Part shown: in pieces, positions 52,701 to 62,395 of the stretch | Position numbering within the stretch: the first letter of the stretch is position 1 | Layout of the letters: the number at the start of each line of letters is the position of its first letter | Source of the DNA: Oryzias latipes | Lineage: Eukaryota; Chordata; Actinopteri; Beloniformes; Adrianichthyidae | Length of the DNA stretch: 64,000 nucleotides | Assembly: GCF_002234675.1 (NCBI RefSeq) | Contig: NC_019868.2 | Location: 27,232,293-27,296,292 of the forward strand | Reading direction: 5' to 3' | The notes under the pieces: generated by a model | Told to the model about the DNA's origin: nothing | The model's input: only the letters and a program-made list of their open reading frames with translations | Databases searched by the model: none | Program-made: the position numbers and the translations under genes

Positions 52701-55700
52701 GACGATTGGCGCAGAGCAACCCCAACCCCTCTTCCCTTCCCTGTTGCTGAGAGCTCAGATTAACAGCAATTTGAATAATGAAATACTATTAATGTTCTTA
52801 ATATTATCAGAAAAATGCCACAAGAACACAGTTGCCATCATAGTGGGTCTTTAAGTTGGCGATTTTTATGTAATATTTCATTGGCTGATAATGTCGTAGC
52901 TCCACCGAATCGTAAAAACATAAAGTATCCAAACAGAACGGAAATATAGACATGTATAAATCTGTGGTTACTTGTTGGAAGTTTCAACTCTGCGCTTACT
53001 TTGTCCTTCTCCGGATGGCAGGCTTTCACCCACAGAATGTGGTCCAGTAACCAGTCGACAGGTTTGTCTCTGTGGAACATCAGGAAGAACTCTGCGATCA
53101 TGGGCAGGTCCCGGGTCCGGAACAGCTTTCCTGGAAAATGGACGTTATCGCGAAAGCGCCAAGACAGAACGACGGCTCGCCAAAAATACACACCGATAAA
53201 CCCAAGCTGCGAAAACTCCAAGTAGAGCCAATCCTCTGACGCCTCCCTGATGGTGTACGTCTTCATGTCGCTATAGTAACCATCCTTTGCCACAACATCG
53301 TCTTCTAACTGCAACACAAAGGGAAAACTCATTTGGTCAATGGTTCGTGGAACATTTCTAAGGTAGTCGATTTGTTTCAAGTCAGCACTGAACTTATCCA
53401 TCACATCTCAACATACTTGATCTTTAATTGATTTTGAACAGTTGTGCTCCGATACCTGAACATAATAATCTCCTTTGTCTTGAGCGTAGAGCATGAGGAA
53501 GCTGAAGTCCAGATTCTGCTTGGCTCTCCATCTAAAGAATCCAGAAAATTACGACACCTCAAGATAAAAAAAATAATAATCCCAATTTCAAGAACCTTTA
53601 AGCACAAAAACTGATGTCTGCATTTGGACAATTGAGGTTATCGAGACCAATCAATCCCACCAATTCAAGGCCTGACGCATTCCTATCATCGAAGCTCTGT
53701 GACTTTTTTTAAATTTTTTATTTACCAGATTAAAATCAACCATTTTTTACAAGAACAAAAACACAAAAATATACTAAAGATGTGTTTTGAAACAGGAAGA
53801 AAATGAATGTAGTTTGGGAATAAAACAATTTTAATTGACTCTCAAAATAGGAAAAGAAAAATAACACTTGCACTTTGGAGTGCAATGAAGTGCACTCCAC
53901 TTTATTCTATTTTTTCATACTTGTATTTTTAGTGGTTACTTCTACATATTTTGATTAATTTTATAGTATCAACACTCAAAGGGTGCTACAAAAATGGTTG
54001 TATTATTGTATACAATGACAATAAAGGCTTCTGATTCCTAAAGAATCACTGCCTGATCGCGAATGAAGTCGAAAACATCCCAAACGTGTCAAGAAAGCAG
54101 ATATGGAGTTCTGTGCGTACTTGACTCTCTCTTTGGAGTCTCCGAAGGTTTCCTTGATGGTGCTGAAGTCGGGGTAGTAATGCTGGGAAGGAGAAACCAC
54201 CTCCAGCAGGCCGGCCTCCACCTCTTTGGAAAAACTACACAGGAAGAGAAAACGACCAAACGGACAAACTGTTTCAAACGCATTTTACTTTCAAGTTCTG
54301 GACCCAAATTAACTAAATGCAGAAGAACTGAGAGTGGAATTTTAGTAGCAGTCATTTAACAAAAATCTTTTTTTTTTACTCTAAAAATGTAGGAAGTTCT
54401 TTAGGAACTTAGAAGAGAAGATTTCAAACCCAATTTCCAAACCAAACTAAACCAGTAAAAGAAAAGAGGCACTTGTGCTGATATGAAAAACAAATTACTT
54501 TGGTCTCATGCTTTCAAAAGATTATGTTCAAGAAATTATTTTTAAGAAAAACCTACAAAGAAGAATATTAAACCAGAATTATATCACATTGATTTGCCCT
54601 TTATAAATATTTCCTTATTAAGAACCAAAAATTAAAATAATGCTGATAATGTGCAGATATTTTAAGGCATTACTAAAAAAATTAAATGCTGTTTTATATT
54701 TTTTAGATAAGGAAAAAATAAATAAAGTGTTATCCATCTTTTTCTCAACATAAATGCAATACTGAAGGCTCAGCGATATCTACTCCTGCTTATCTGCAGA
54801 CGTCATAGTGAGCAGTGTGGAAACACGGCTTAGCACTAATTAACAGCTTTATGGCTGTGCACTGATATCCACATTCATTCTGAAATGTTTGTCGATCCTA
54901 AAGGATTTATCTGTTGTTCCATTAGAATACTTTGACTTTAAATAGAAAAATAAAATCTGAAATTTAGTAAAAAGTAAAAAAAAATCATGTGTCAAAATGT
55001 GTGAAACCACGAAAGAGGCCATTTTCCTAGAAAACGTGAGTCCAAAGACGAGCGTGGGCGGGTGGAGCAGATCTGGCAACATAAATTTAGACCAACTGAG
55101 GGGCCTGTGTCCTTTGTGAAAAGCTGATAAGAGTTTGCATATGGCACCATTCTGCTGCAAAAACAAAAGGGAAGAGGAACCTGGATGGATTTATTCAGCA
55201 CCGACAGCAGAGAAAAGGCTCCTCACTTGTCATTGATGGTCTTTGCCACGCTGTTCACATAATCTGAATCTGTCTGGAGAAGCAAAAGAAGAAAAAAGGA
55301 GATATGGCAGAATTAATAACGCGAGCGGCTGCTTCACACTGTCACCATGGTCAGAGCAACATGTGACAAATTCATGAAAAACAAAGCACACTTTTATCAA
55401 AATGGCGGCTTTTCTTTTGTTTCATCTCCATAGCAACCATTTTATTTTTTGGTCGCCTGAAGGTGATCAACACATCTATGTAATTTTTAGAAGAATCGGG
55501 CAAGGTAAACTTTTGAATTTCCTCGGGAACGGAGGTTTTTTGTTAACCACGCCCATATTCCCAATGTGTTCCTTTTGTAGGTTATACTGTTTCCTGAAGC
55601 TTAAACCAGTGATTCATGGGCTAAAAATTTTGACAATTTTCTGGTAAAAAATGTGCGAGAACCAGGCAAACACCACTTTTGCGAGATCGCTAGGCAAACA

Positions 55701-58700
55701 CTGTTAAAAATATACAAACTCTGAAGAAATTTTAACAAGTAGCTTCCAGTAATGTTTGAGGAGTTAGGAGGTGATGGGTCAAAACGCCTAGGAGGAGTTT
55801 GAATTTATAGAAGGTGCTAAAGGTCTTTTTTTTTTTTTTTTTACAGCCTCTTCCTGAGGTCAAAGGTCAACAAAACTTTGATTTTGGTTGTTAATCCGGT
55901 GTGTAAGATCACTCAAACCATATTGATGTATTTATCATTGTATAAAATTGCTACAATTTGCCAAATGTCATACTTTAGCATAACATGTCCAGCAAGCTGT
56001 AGGGCCTGTGGACAGGGGGCGGAGCTACTCTCACCCCCGGCCCCATTTTTCAATTGATAATAGTATCATTATGAAATATATTATAAAACAATAAAAAAAA
56101 CATTTAATTTGTAATGGTGTTTTGTCCCCCTTCCAAAGTCTTCTGCCATCTTCCCACCCCCCATTTAAAATATTCTAGCTCCGCCCCTGCCTGTGGCCAT
56201 CCCATAATAATCTCAAAATGTCTTTAGTATATCTCCAACACCATTTTAATTCATTTTCACTGGGTGCTAGGTGTAAGCTAACAGTCCAGGACTGCTGCTG
56301 CAGGCCATAATAACATCTTATGGTATCAAAATGGGTCGTAGTGATAAAAAGGCTAAATCATTTCAACTTGCTAGGGCTCCTTCCTCCTTGCTATCATAAT
56401 TAGCGTGGGCCACCACTTAGAAAATATTCTGGTCTTGGACTGATTATTGGTGTTCTAATAATAACCAGACTAACTGGCTGCACAGGTCAGACGAAGTTCC
56501 TCTTTGTTCACGTTTGCGCACGTCTGTGATGAAGAAAATCAAGATTGGCCACAGTTGGCTGTGAACTGCAACAGTTTCCTTTCAACTTTAACATTTTCTT
56601 TGTCTTGAGCGTTTCAAAAGCTAAACAGGCTTAAATGACAGGACTGGATGCTTCTTTGATTGAAGATCAAGAGAACAAAATAACAGCCTCTTTTGCCGAC
56701 TATACAACGCCAACGAAAAATCAGGAATCTGATAACAAACGACAGTAACTCTGCATCTGCATGTCCCTTCCTCTTCCCAACTTGTTGGTAATGTAAACGA
56801 TGTAAAAGGAGGCAAAAAAACCCGACAATGTTTGCTGTTTGTTGTCGATGATGCGTGGCGGCAGAGGAGATGAAGAGCACCTCAGCTACGAAGACGATGA
56901 TGAGGAGATCCTCCTTCTCGCTGGCGGTCAGGCTGAAGAGCAGAGAGCTGAGCGTGTTGACCAGGTAGCTCTGCTTCTCACGCTTGACAGTGGGGATGCC
57001 CAGAACCAGAGACACTGCAGGGGGAGCGTGAGGAGAGGTAGGGAGTGAGGGACCGTTGTCCGTTTGTATTTATGACCACCAATCACCGGCGCTCACAACA
57101 GTTTCCTCAAATGGGAAACTGATGTGGCGCTTTACGGTCACGGTCCGATTTACACACATGTACACACAGACTATGGCTCCACTGCTGCGTTCACAACAAA
57201 CACAACTCGTGTGTCCAATTTGCAAGATGCCTATCTTTTGCCAAACTTGCTGCTCGACGTTTGTCCGAAATCGTCTTTATAAAGTTGGCGGCCCAGACAC
57301 GTGTGGGAGGAGCCATCGCCAAAGGTTTCAGCCTTACCGCTTCACAGAAGTGTTGATTTGACGATACACAATAGGGCACGGATGATGTTGACAGATTAGG
57401 TTTGTTTATTTCAAAGAGCTCTACAGAAGGTCATACAGGAGCTGCGTCTGAATGACCAACGCTTTCAGCTGAACTTCTGTCTCTCTGTGAGCCAGTTTGA
57501 CGACTCGCTGTCCCGCGTAATCCGAAGAGGGAAAAATAACAATAACAATAAAAATCAGACACATTTTCTATTTGATTGTTTTGATTAGAGAAAGAAACTT
57601 ATCACAAAGTTCGGGAGAAGAACGATTAGATTCTCCTCCATGTTTGTTCTGGACTCTACATCATCAACACGTCACAGGCCAAGGCTGAGTCCCTGATTGG
57701 CTGACAGAACGCGTCTTCTTTGTCAAAGTTCAGATATTTAAATTCTCAGTGTGGCCGATGCTCAAATCTCGCTGCAGGACCTTTGATGGCATCTATGCGT
57801 TGCCTTGACATTGCAACTGGACGAATCGTGTTCGCTGTGAACGCTGGCGCCACCCTCAACCACCAGTAGCAATTTCGGGGGTTCAGTGTGTTGCCCAAGA
57901 GCACTTCAACACCAAACCTGTGATCTACCAATAAAAGTTTGTCCGCTCTACCTCTGCACCACAACCACCTCCACGACACACAAATGTTCTAAGGGTCAAA
58001 CTAGAACATCATGGACGAGTCGTACAGCTCAGGGGTTGAAGATCCGTACCTCCATGGCGCCCCCGCCCCAGCAGCACGTTGGGAACCAGGCTGTCCACAT
58101 GCTCCCTCAGGTGGGGCAGGTACTGGTAAATGTTGGGCAGGTAGAACGTCCGATGGTCCAGCTGGATCTTCAGCTGCTTGAGTGTCTCTGTTGCTAAAGA
58201 CGATACAAACACACGTTGAGAGGCGGAGGCCTTACCGCCTCCTGTACCATGAACTTTGAACCACAGCGAGACATGGATACAGTTTGCTTCACCACTCCAC
58301 CACCAAGGAAGTCTGGTGAAACCACCATCATCCTCCTGAAAAACATGCCCACAACCCCAAATATCCTGCAGACGAGATCCTGTCAGGAGCTGTCAAACCA
58401 GTTACTGAAAACGCAGACAACCATGCAGGCCTTTTTTTTGTTTGTTTTTTAATTGTCCAAAGACAAAACTATATTTTCAAATCGTCACCTCTGTATCTGT
58501 CAGTGGAGTCACGCTTGTTTTTCCTTCTTTCTTTAACCTTTTTTAGTGATATAAGAGTTGTGTCTCACAAATACTTCTTTGTAATCAACATTCTTGGTCT
58601 GACACACAATTACCTACTTGTAAAAACACAACTTGGCTTATCTTCAGCAGGTCAAGTCACCCTTATTCGTGACTCTCTTAAAAGATGTAGTATTTCTCAG

Positions 58701-59732
58701 AAACATCTCCTTTTTTTCTTTTCAGAAATGCTTTAATAGTGTCGAGAAAGTCGATACTCTGAAAGGTTTTGTTGTTGTTACTCTACTGAAGCTTTTTTTC
58801 CCTGGATTGACGGACGTCAACCAATCACAAAGCTGGATCTTTATACCTACCTTGAGGGATGGTTTCTGTTGCGTTGACATAAGAGAAGGTGGCATTTTCC
58901 CCTTTGGACTTGTTGACCAGATGTTCCAGAATGATGCTGAGGTCATTTCTGACCTGCACCCCTAACTCCTCAGCAACTAACAGGCGCCTGTACAGCGAAT
59001 GCAGCTCCGGCATCCTTGAATCTGCAGAAATGATAGGAGAGGATGAAAGCGGTCCTTCTGCCACATCAGAAGCACATTTGTGTTGCTGAACATCCGTTAG
59101 AAAAGAGTAGTCTGTGTAAGTGTACTACAATAGTCTGTACTAAAAGCGAGCCGGCATACTTAAAGTTTATTTTTTACATAGCATCTATACATTGTAAACT
59201 TAAATTTAAAGTAATTAGTCAGTATACTTCCTACACTACATGTACACGATCTATAGTGCATTTCCTACACTTTTACTCAAGTTTACTTGATAAAATAAAC
59301 TTCAAGTGTGATATTTTTTTGCATAAAGATGTTGTACAATTTTAAAGAAACATAATTAAAAAAAACATTTTCTCAGGTGAGTTCTTCTTAATGCAGGATT
59401 GGAATTTAAACAGTAGAATAAAGTTGATTAAACTCATATATAAGTAATAATTTCATGTTTTAAGATAATGTTTTTAAAAATAATATGAAATTACTTTAAT
59501 TTGACATAAATAGTTTGCATTTGTTAATTTCATGTTGAGAACTCTTAAGTCCAAAACAAAAAAAAGTTGAGTTAGAACTCAACAGCTGGTTTCGCTTTGG
59601 TTTAAGCTTTATTTATAAAAGGAAAATGACAAACCCACACTTACCATCACTCCCGTAGGATTTGATCCAGGACACTGACAGGAAACAAGCACAAACCAGA
59701 AAAATGCCAACTCTTAAAGGATAAATCCTCAT
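40760..59732 (-). CDS. MGAT4-family N-acetylglucosaminyltransferase (GT54), possibly mgat4d
   Basis: Golgi type II membrane enzyme family that adds beta-1,4-GlcNAc to the alpha-1,3 mannose arm of N-glycans. Fifteen coding exons on the minus strand: 59645-59732, 58851-59021, 58050-58193, 56881-57014, 55227-55273, 54121-54234, 53456-53531, 53194-53308, 53000-53130, 52072-52179, 49535-49728, 46624-46702, 43996-44059, 42603-42715, 40760-40777. They sum to 1596 bases, 531 codons plus stop, like MGAT4A (535). The start [20 protein letters not shown] is a short cytosolic tail and signal anchor. The catalytic part carries [26 protein letters not shown], the metal-site [14 protein letters not shown] and [20 protein letters not shown]; a C-terminal lectin-like domain follows. 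The last exon codes only VHIKV. Human MGAT4D lies near SETD7/RAB33B, so position favours mgat4d, but unlike the shortened mammalian MGAT4D this protein is full length with the acidic triad. MGAT4A/B cannot be excluded. Confidence 0.93.
41588..42035 (+). mobile_element. R1 dispersed element, copy G, in MGAT4 intron 14
   Basis: Contains CACTGTCAGGCCAATGGATC, the TTTGTTTTCCTCGTTCGAGC block, CTATGTTGCACCACTAATGT, GGCTGTAAGCTAGCAGGAGA, CCCGCCCACAACTCAGAG and ATCACTGGGAACGGTTTGAA. The ends are decayed. Confidence 0.75.
42905..43530 (+). mobile_element. L2/Maui-like LINE reverse-transcriptase fragment
   Basis: The plus strand encodes [20 protein letters not shown], then [20 protein letters not shown] and the GVPQGSVL block, followed after frameshifts by [10 protein letters not shown]-like and YLLLNPEK-like segments. 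This is the palm of an L2-type LINE RT, 5'-truncated and with several frame breaks. It lies in an MGAT4 intron, antisense to the gene. Confidence 0.85.
43535..43915. repeat. Inverted-repeat element following the L2 fragment
   Basis: The left arm (43548-43680: TTATTTATATAGCCCAATAT ... GCTGATTGCTAAACTAAAC) is repeated in inverse at 43797-43913 (GTTTAGCAATCAGCTATTG ... GGGTTATATAATTAGAATTG). The centre, about 43690-43790, holds ATGGATCTCCACATAAAGGA. One arm recurs at 63764-63960. The AATTGAATTGAA end resembles L2 LINE tails. Confidence 0.65.
44500..44620. repeat. Common fish repeat fragment
   Basis: The string AGAAGTCTATGGGATTTTGG followed by CTTCCTGGAGCC and TACTTCCTGTATGGAG is a widespread fish repeat. 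A related piece (ATCCCATAGACTCTAATGGA, inverse) is at 46047-46067. Ends are not visible. Confidence 0.45.
45613..45900 (+). mobile_element. hAT-like element end plus SINE-like tail
   Basis: CAGGGGTGAGCAATTATTTT followed by GGCGGGCCACATTGGG and AAGGGCCGG is the typical left end of a hAT-Charlie-type fish element; the matching right end is not present. From about 45830 a LINE/SINE-type tail (GTAAAGTGCTATGAATAAAG, then ATTCATTCAT) follows. Confidence 0.6.
47183..47560 (+). mobile_element. R1 dispersed element, copy H, partial
   Basis: Starts TTAAAGAATGAAAAGTG and contains TTTCCTGATGATGAAGGACA, ATTGTGAATCA, CTCTGCTCCATTCTGATGCA and CCTCGTCTGAGCTGGCTTCT. Internally deleted compared with copies C and D. 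It lies in an MGAT4 intron. Confidence 0.7.
47935..47967. repeat. (CATC)n microsatellite
   Basis: About eight uninterrupted CATC units. The preceding GGGATAAATAATCC is the kind of sequence that ends fish LINE/SINE elements and seeds such tracts. Confidence 0.9.
49030..49110 (-). mobile_element. R1 dispersed element, copy I, short fragment
   Basis: CTAGGACATAGTTTCTGCAG, then AGTTCATTAGAAATTTGCCT and GTGGGGGG, matches the right-hand third of R1 in minus orientation. Confidence 0.6.
49501..49527. repeat. (GAA)n microsatellite next to an MGAT4 splice donor
   Basis: Nine perfect GAA units. In the sense of the minus-strand gene this is a TTC tract that starts about seven bases into the intron after the exon 49535-49728, immediately beyond the donor GTGAGG. 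Confidence 0.9.
50212..50845 (-). mobile_element. R2 terminal-inverted-repeat element, copy 2
   Basis: Begins GCCGTGTCCCACAGACACTA and ends GCGGCTGTGTGACACGACCT, inverted relatives of each other and of R2 copy 1 at 20668-21195. Relative to copy 1 it is in the opposite orientation. No coding frame is credible; the 129-codon open frame inside is a by-product. Confidence 0.75.
50873..51962. mobile_element. hAT-like non-autonomous element, 1.09 kb
   Basis: Left end CAGGTGGTGTTCAAACTTTT with GGGGGCCAGATTTGGTGAGG, and right end GGACTTTGGACATGCCTG preceded by GGGCCGCATTTGTCTCACTG. This is the layout of fish hAT-Charlie elements that start CAGGGGTGTCCAAAC. The 8-base flanks CCTTAAAC and CTTTGAAT differ only by transitions and may be an aged target duplication. 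No transposase frame remains. Confidence 0.7.
52235..52854 (-). mobile_element. R1 dispersed element, copy J, with nested SINE
   Basis: Both ends are kept: TATAAAGTCCCACTCTAATC on the left and ATAGTGGGTCTTTAA on the right (52840-52854). Inside are the minus-strand R1 words AGGACAGTTTCTGCAGAG and GTTGTGGGCGGGACGATTGG. A tRNA-headed SINE of about 260 bases interrupts the right-hand R1 end, and the central part of R1 is deleted. Confidence 0.75.
52325..52595 (+). mobile_element. tRNA-headed SINE
   Basis: The head has an A-box-like GTGGCTCGGTTGGT and a B-box GGTTCGATTCC (52378-52388). A core follows with CCTTAGGCAAGGCCCTTAAC, CTGCCTCCCGAGCGCGG and CTCCCCCAGGGGATGGGTC, then AATTTCCCCATTGAGGGATG at the 3' side, as in common teleost SINEs. 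It sits within R1 copy J. Confidence 0.85.
57130..57480. repeat. Dispersed repeat shared with 31240-31600
   Basis: Carries GTGTGGGAGGAGC, CACGGATGATGTTGACAGAT, AAGAGCTCT and CTTCTGTC in the same order as the copy in setd7 intron 7. It lies in an MGAT4 intron. A non-autonomous DNA transposon is likely but ends were not fixed. Confidence 0.5.
57755..57925 (-). mobile_element. SINE-like fragment
   Basis: On the minus strand it reads GTTGAAGTGCTCTTGGGCAA, CACACTGAACCCC and TTGCTACTGGTGGTTGAGGG, the core of a common fish SINE/LINE-derived repeat. Only this central part is recognised. Confidence 0.5.
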
Positions 59733-60467
59733 CTCATTTCTCACTACAAGACAGTCTGCTCCGTCTCTGTCGGTGCGCAAATTTCCCTTGGCCGCTCGTG
59801 AACAGGTGCGTGTAAATTACAGGTGTCGCTGGTCAAAGCCCATTGGCTTGGCATGTTGTGACTTAAAACTACGTCAAAAACAAGGCAGAGAAAATCGGCG
59901 AACCCGCAGGTCTGACTGCTGATGTCAGCTCCTGCATCCCTGCGTGCAACAGCGACATCTAGTGGTGGAGACGTTGAAGTGAAGAATTGGAGCCAGTACA
60001 AAAAAAAAAAATTAGAATGTAATAAACGAATATTGAATCACCAAATGCAGGTTATTAATAGTTTTCCCCCCAAGTTTTATTAACGAATTTAAAGTATATT
60101 ATTGCTCACTAAAAAATTACAGTCCTTGGTAGGTGCTAAGATAATACCTAAACAAATTTCCTTGTTGCTTTTATTAGTTTCTGTCCTGACCTGTGCAATC
60201 ATTTTAATCTGTATTTCTTTGTTTTTTTGTAAGTGATTTAAAACTGTATGTTGATGGCATCTGAGAGTATTATACCCCCCCCCCCTCCTCGGGGGCGGGG
60301 TATAATTCGTATGTTGTTGTATTTTGTCTATGAAACGTTAAATAAAAAAAATAGTTTTTTCTCTGGTAAATTTTAATCTGATTCATCATTAAATACCATC
60401 AACAATTAACGATACAATCTGTGTGTCTGAGTGTTTATAATACTTAGTTGCTCGCTAAGATTTATGC
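59733..60467. other. Intergenic between MGAT4 start and tRNA-Ala
   Basis: The first 200 bases probably carry the MGAT4 promoter (GC-moderate, no TATA box seen). AT-rich sequence follows, with a C-run/G-run hairpin at 60269-60306. No gene is seen. Confidence 0.45.
60269..60306. repeat. GC-rich hairpin
   Basis: Left arm ATTATACCCCCCCCCCC (60269-60285), loop TCCTC, right arm GGGGGCGGGGTATAAT (60291-60306). The arms pair over 16 bases with one mismatch. It stands out in AT-rich surroundings. Confidence 0.8.
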
Positions 60468-60539
60468 GGGGATGTAGCTCAGTGGTAGAGCGCATGCTTT
60501 GCATGTATGAGGCCCCGGGTTCAATCCCCGGCATCTCCA
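60468..60539 (+). tRNA. tRNA-Ala (anticodon TGC)
   Basis: 72 bases that fold fully: acceptor GGGGATG/CATCTCC, D-arm with A-box TAGCTCAGTGG, anticodon stem CATGC/GTATG with loop TTTGCAT, T-arm with B-box GGTTCAATCCC, discriminator A. A T-run at 60543-60549 gives Pol III termination. No intron. It decodes GCA and wobble Ala codons. Confidence 0.96.
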
Positions 60540-60670
60540 AGATTTTTTTGTTGATTTTACCTTGTTTAAAGTATAAAGTACAAAAACAGAGGACTCGCAG
60601 TCAAGTTGGTAAAATAGTAGTTTCTATTAACTGTAGTATTGGGTGGAGTGATATTAGGCTCATGAGACTG

Positions 60671-60876
60671 TTGTGCTATCCAAGGCACTCTAACATTGGG
60701 AGTTGGGTCATCTAGACCCACTAGACAGTGCTCTGAACCTTTTTTCTTCAATGATTTGTGATCTTCACTGGTGTCCATGGATTACATGAAATCTTTCCAC
60801 CTTTATCCACCTTTGTCATGGTAGGGAGAACACGTCAATGCAAGGGTGGGGTCATCTAAGATAGCACAAGGGTTAA
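60671..60876. mobile_element. Small piggyBac-like MITE
   Basis: The right end GATAGCACAAGGGTTAA (60860-60876) and the left TTGTGCTATCCAAGG (60671-60685) are inverted repeats. The order TTAA-CCCTTGTGC at the right end fits piggyBac-type termini with a TTAA target. GGGAGTTGGGTCATCTAGAC near the left is a common fish-repeat block. The left TTAACCC is lost. Confidence 0.6.
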
Positions 60877-61764
60877 ATACAGCAGTGTTGGGATTAAACC
60901 CAATTGAAATAGCCTGTTTTCAGTCACTTTGTTCCTTTAAGTTACATTAATTTTACAGTACTTAAAGAAACGCTTGCTAAACGTTTCCACATACATACTG
61001 TGCTGATCTTTAAAGCCTACTTTGATAAATAAAGTTTTCTTGGAAACTGAGTTGTTTGATCTTAAGTTTTTAAATGTTATACACTAAAGAAGAGTTTTAC
61101 TGAAAGTTAGTTATGTAATTTAAATATTTAAAGCAATTCTAATTTTCTTTTGCAGCACAAAATTGCATTCCAGCTCTTTTCAGTGACGTTCCAAACCTTT
61201 TTTTTCCTGATCATTTAGACTGGAAAGAAGCTGTTTGGATTAACATTTTCAGAATTTCAATTCTATGTTCATGTTCTCAAATCTGATTTTTACCCTTGAT
61301 TAAGCTCAGGGAGGTTCACTAAGTCACTTTTATGTTTTATAAAATATTCAAATCGTCCTGTAGGGATCTGATCCCTCATAATTCAGCCTCTTTAGGCGAA
61401 AACATTTACAGATTTTGCAGGAAATGCATCCTTCTGACACGAGTGATCAAAGTACTAGATGTGTCACAAAAATGGCTTCTGAGGGTTTGAACCTCAAATT
61501 ATGAGGCCCATCAGTGTGTGTTGTTGTTTCCATGTTGAACGGACTTCAGAGAAGAGGTTGACACAAGCCACCATGAAGCCAAAATAAGAGCTTTTTTTAT
61601 TGTTATGGGGAGCAACACAAAGACCCCCCCCCCCCCCGAGATCCAGACACAGTTTCTTTCACCTCATTTGCTGAGATCCCTCACCCCACCCAGAGCGGCT
61701 CTCCCCCATTAACCCCAAATTACCTTTTATACCAGCTGCAGCCGCATTCAGACGGAAGCGGGCC

Positions 61765-61778
61765 GTTGCCAAGGCGAC
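61765..61778. promoter_or_regulatory. Candidate RFX X-box
   Basis: GTTGCCAAGGCGAC fits the RFX X-box consensus (GTNRCC..RGYAAC) with one change. It sits in a locally GC-rich island (61660-61800) in AT-rich sequence. No start codon nearby identifies a target gene. Confidence 0.3.
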
Positions 61779-62334
61779 ACGCTTCATGCTTCATCCACAT
61801 TTACTCAAACGCCAACTGTGAAAAAGGTGTCAAACAGTTTATATTACCAAATGCAACAGTGAGCTCCAATTCAGATGAAAACATCCAAACTTATTATTAT
61901 TATTCACTCTGACAGGGGGAAAGCTTGTTACTATCAAATCTACTACAGATGTGCTCAGACACGTCGAGGCAAAGCCGCTAATCACCAGCAGGAGAGAGAA
62001 ATGATATCAAATCTGAGCTAAATGTTTGTGAAATCAGGAACACTTAAATGTTTTGTTGAATTTCTTGGCTTTTTGCGGTTGTGCTCACGGGAAAAATTAA
62101 AGAAACTTAAGTACTAGTGTCACTGCTGAGGCTGTAATTCTTTTTTTTTGTACTTTCGGATTGTGTTTTCTGTCTATGAGATTACATCTATAAATTAAGT
62201 TATATTTATGTAAAAAGTTGTTGTTTTTTGTAAGTAAATCCAGATTTATTTAATTCATGGGGTATTTGTGACAGTTTTTGAGTTGTTAGGGCTGTATTCC
62301 TTTACAATCCCAGAGAATGGAGCGGTAAATGAAT

Positions 62335-62395
62335 TGGGGGCTTGTCCGGGATCTGAACTTGGGACCTCTCACAAAATGTGATGGCATATTAGGTC
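62335..62395 (-). pseudogene. tRNA-Pro-derived relic with encoded CCA
   Basis: Read on the minus strand, the 3' half matches tRNA-Pro: AGAGGTCCCAAGTTCAGATC, then CCGGACAAGCCCCCA. The match includes the T-arm, the acceptor 3' strand and a terminal CCA, which fish nuclear tRNA genes do not encode. The 5' half is decayed. A retroposed tRNA or the head of a SINE is the likely origin. Confidence 0.55.

Noticed and set aside
54992-55201. Small minus-strand frames in an MGAT4 intron
   Set aside because: No homology, no phase-compatible splice sites, and the flanking exons already join in phase.
62335-62352. Possible primer-binding site of an LTR element (18-base tRNA-Pro complement)
   Set aside because: The similarity continues through the T-arm and into the anticodon arm, and no LTR-like repeats flank it, so a tRNA-derived relic explains it better.
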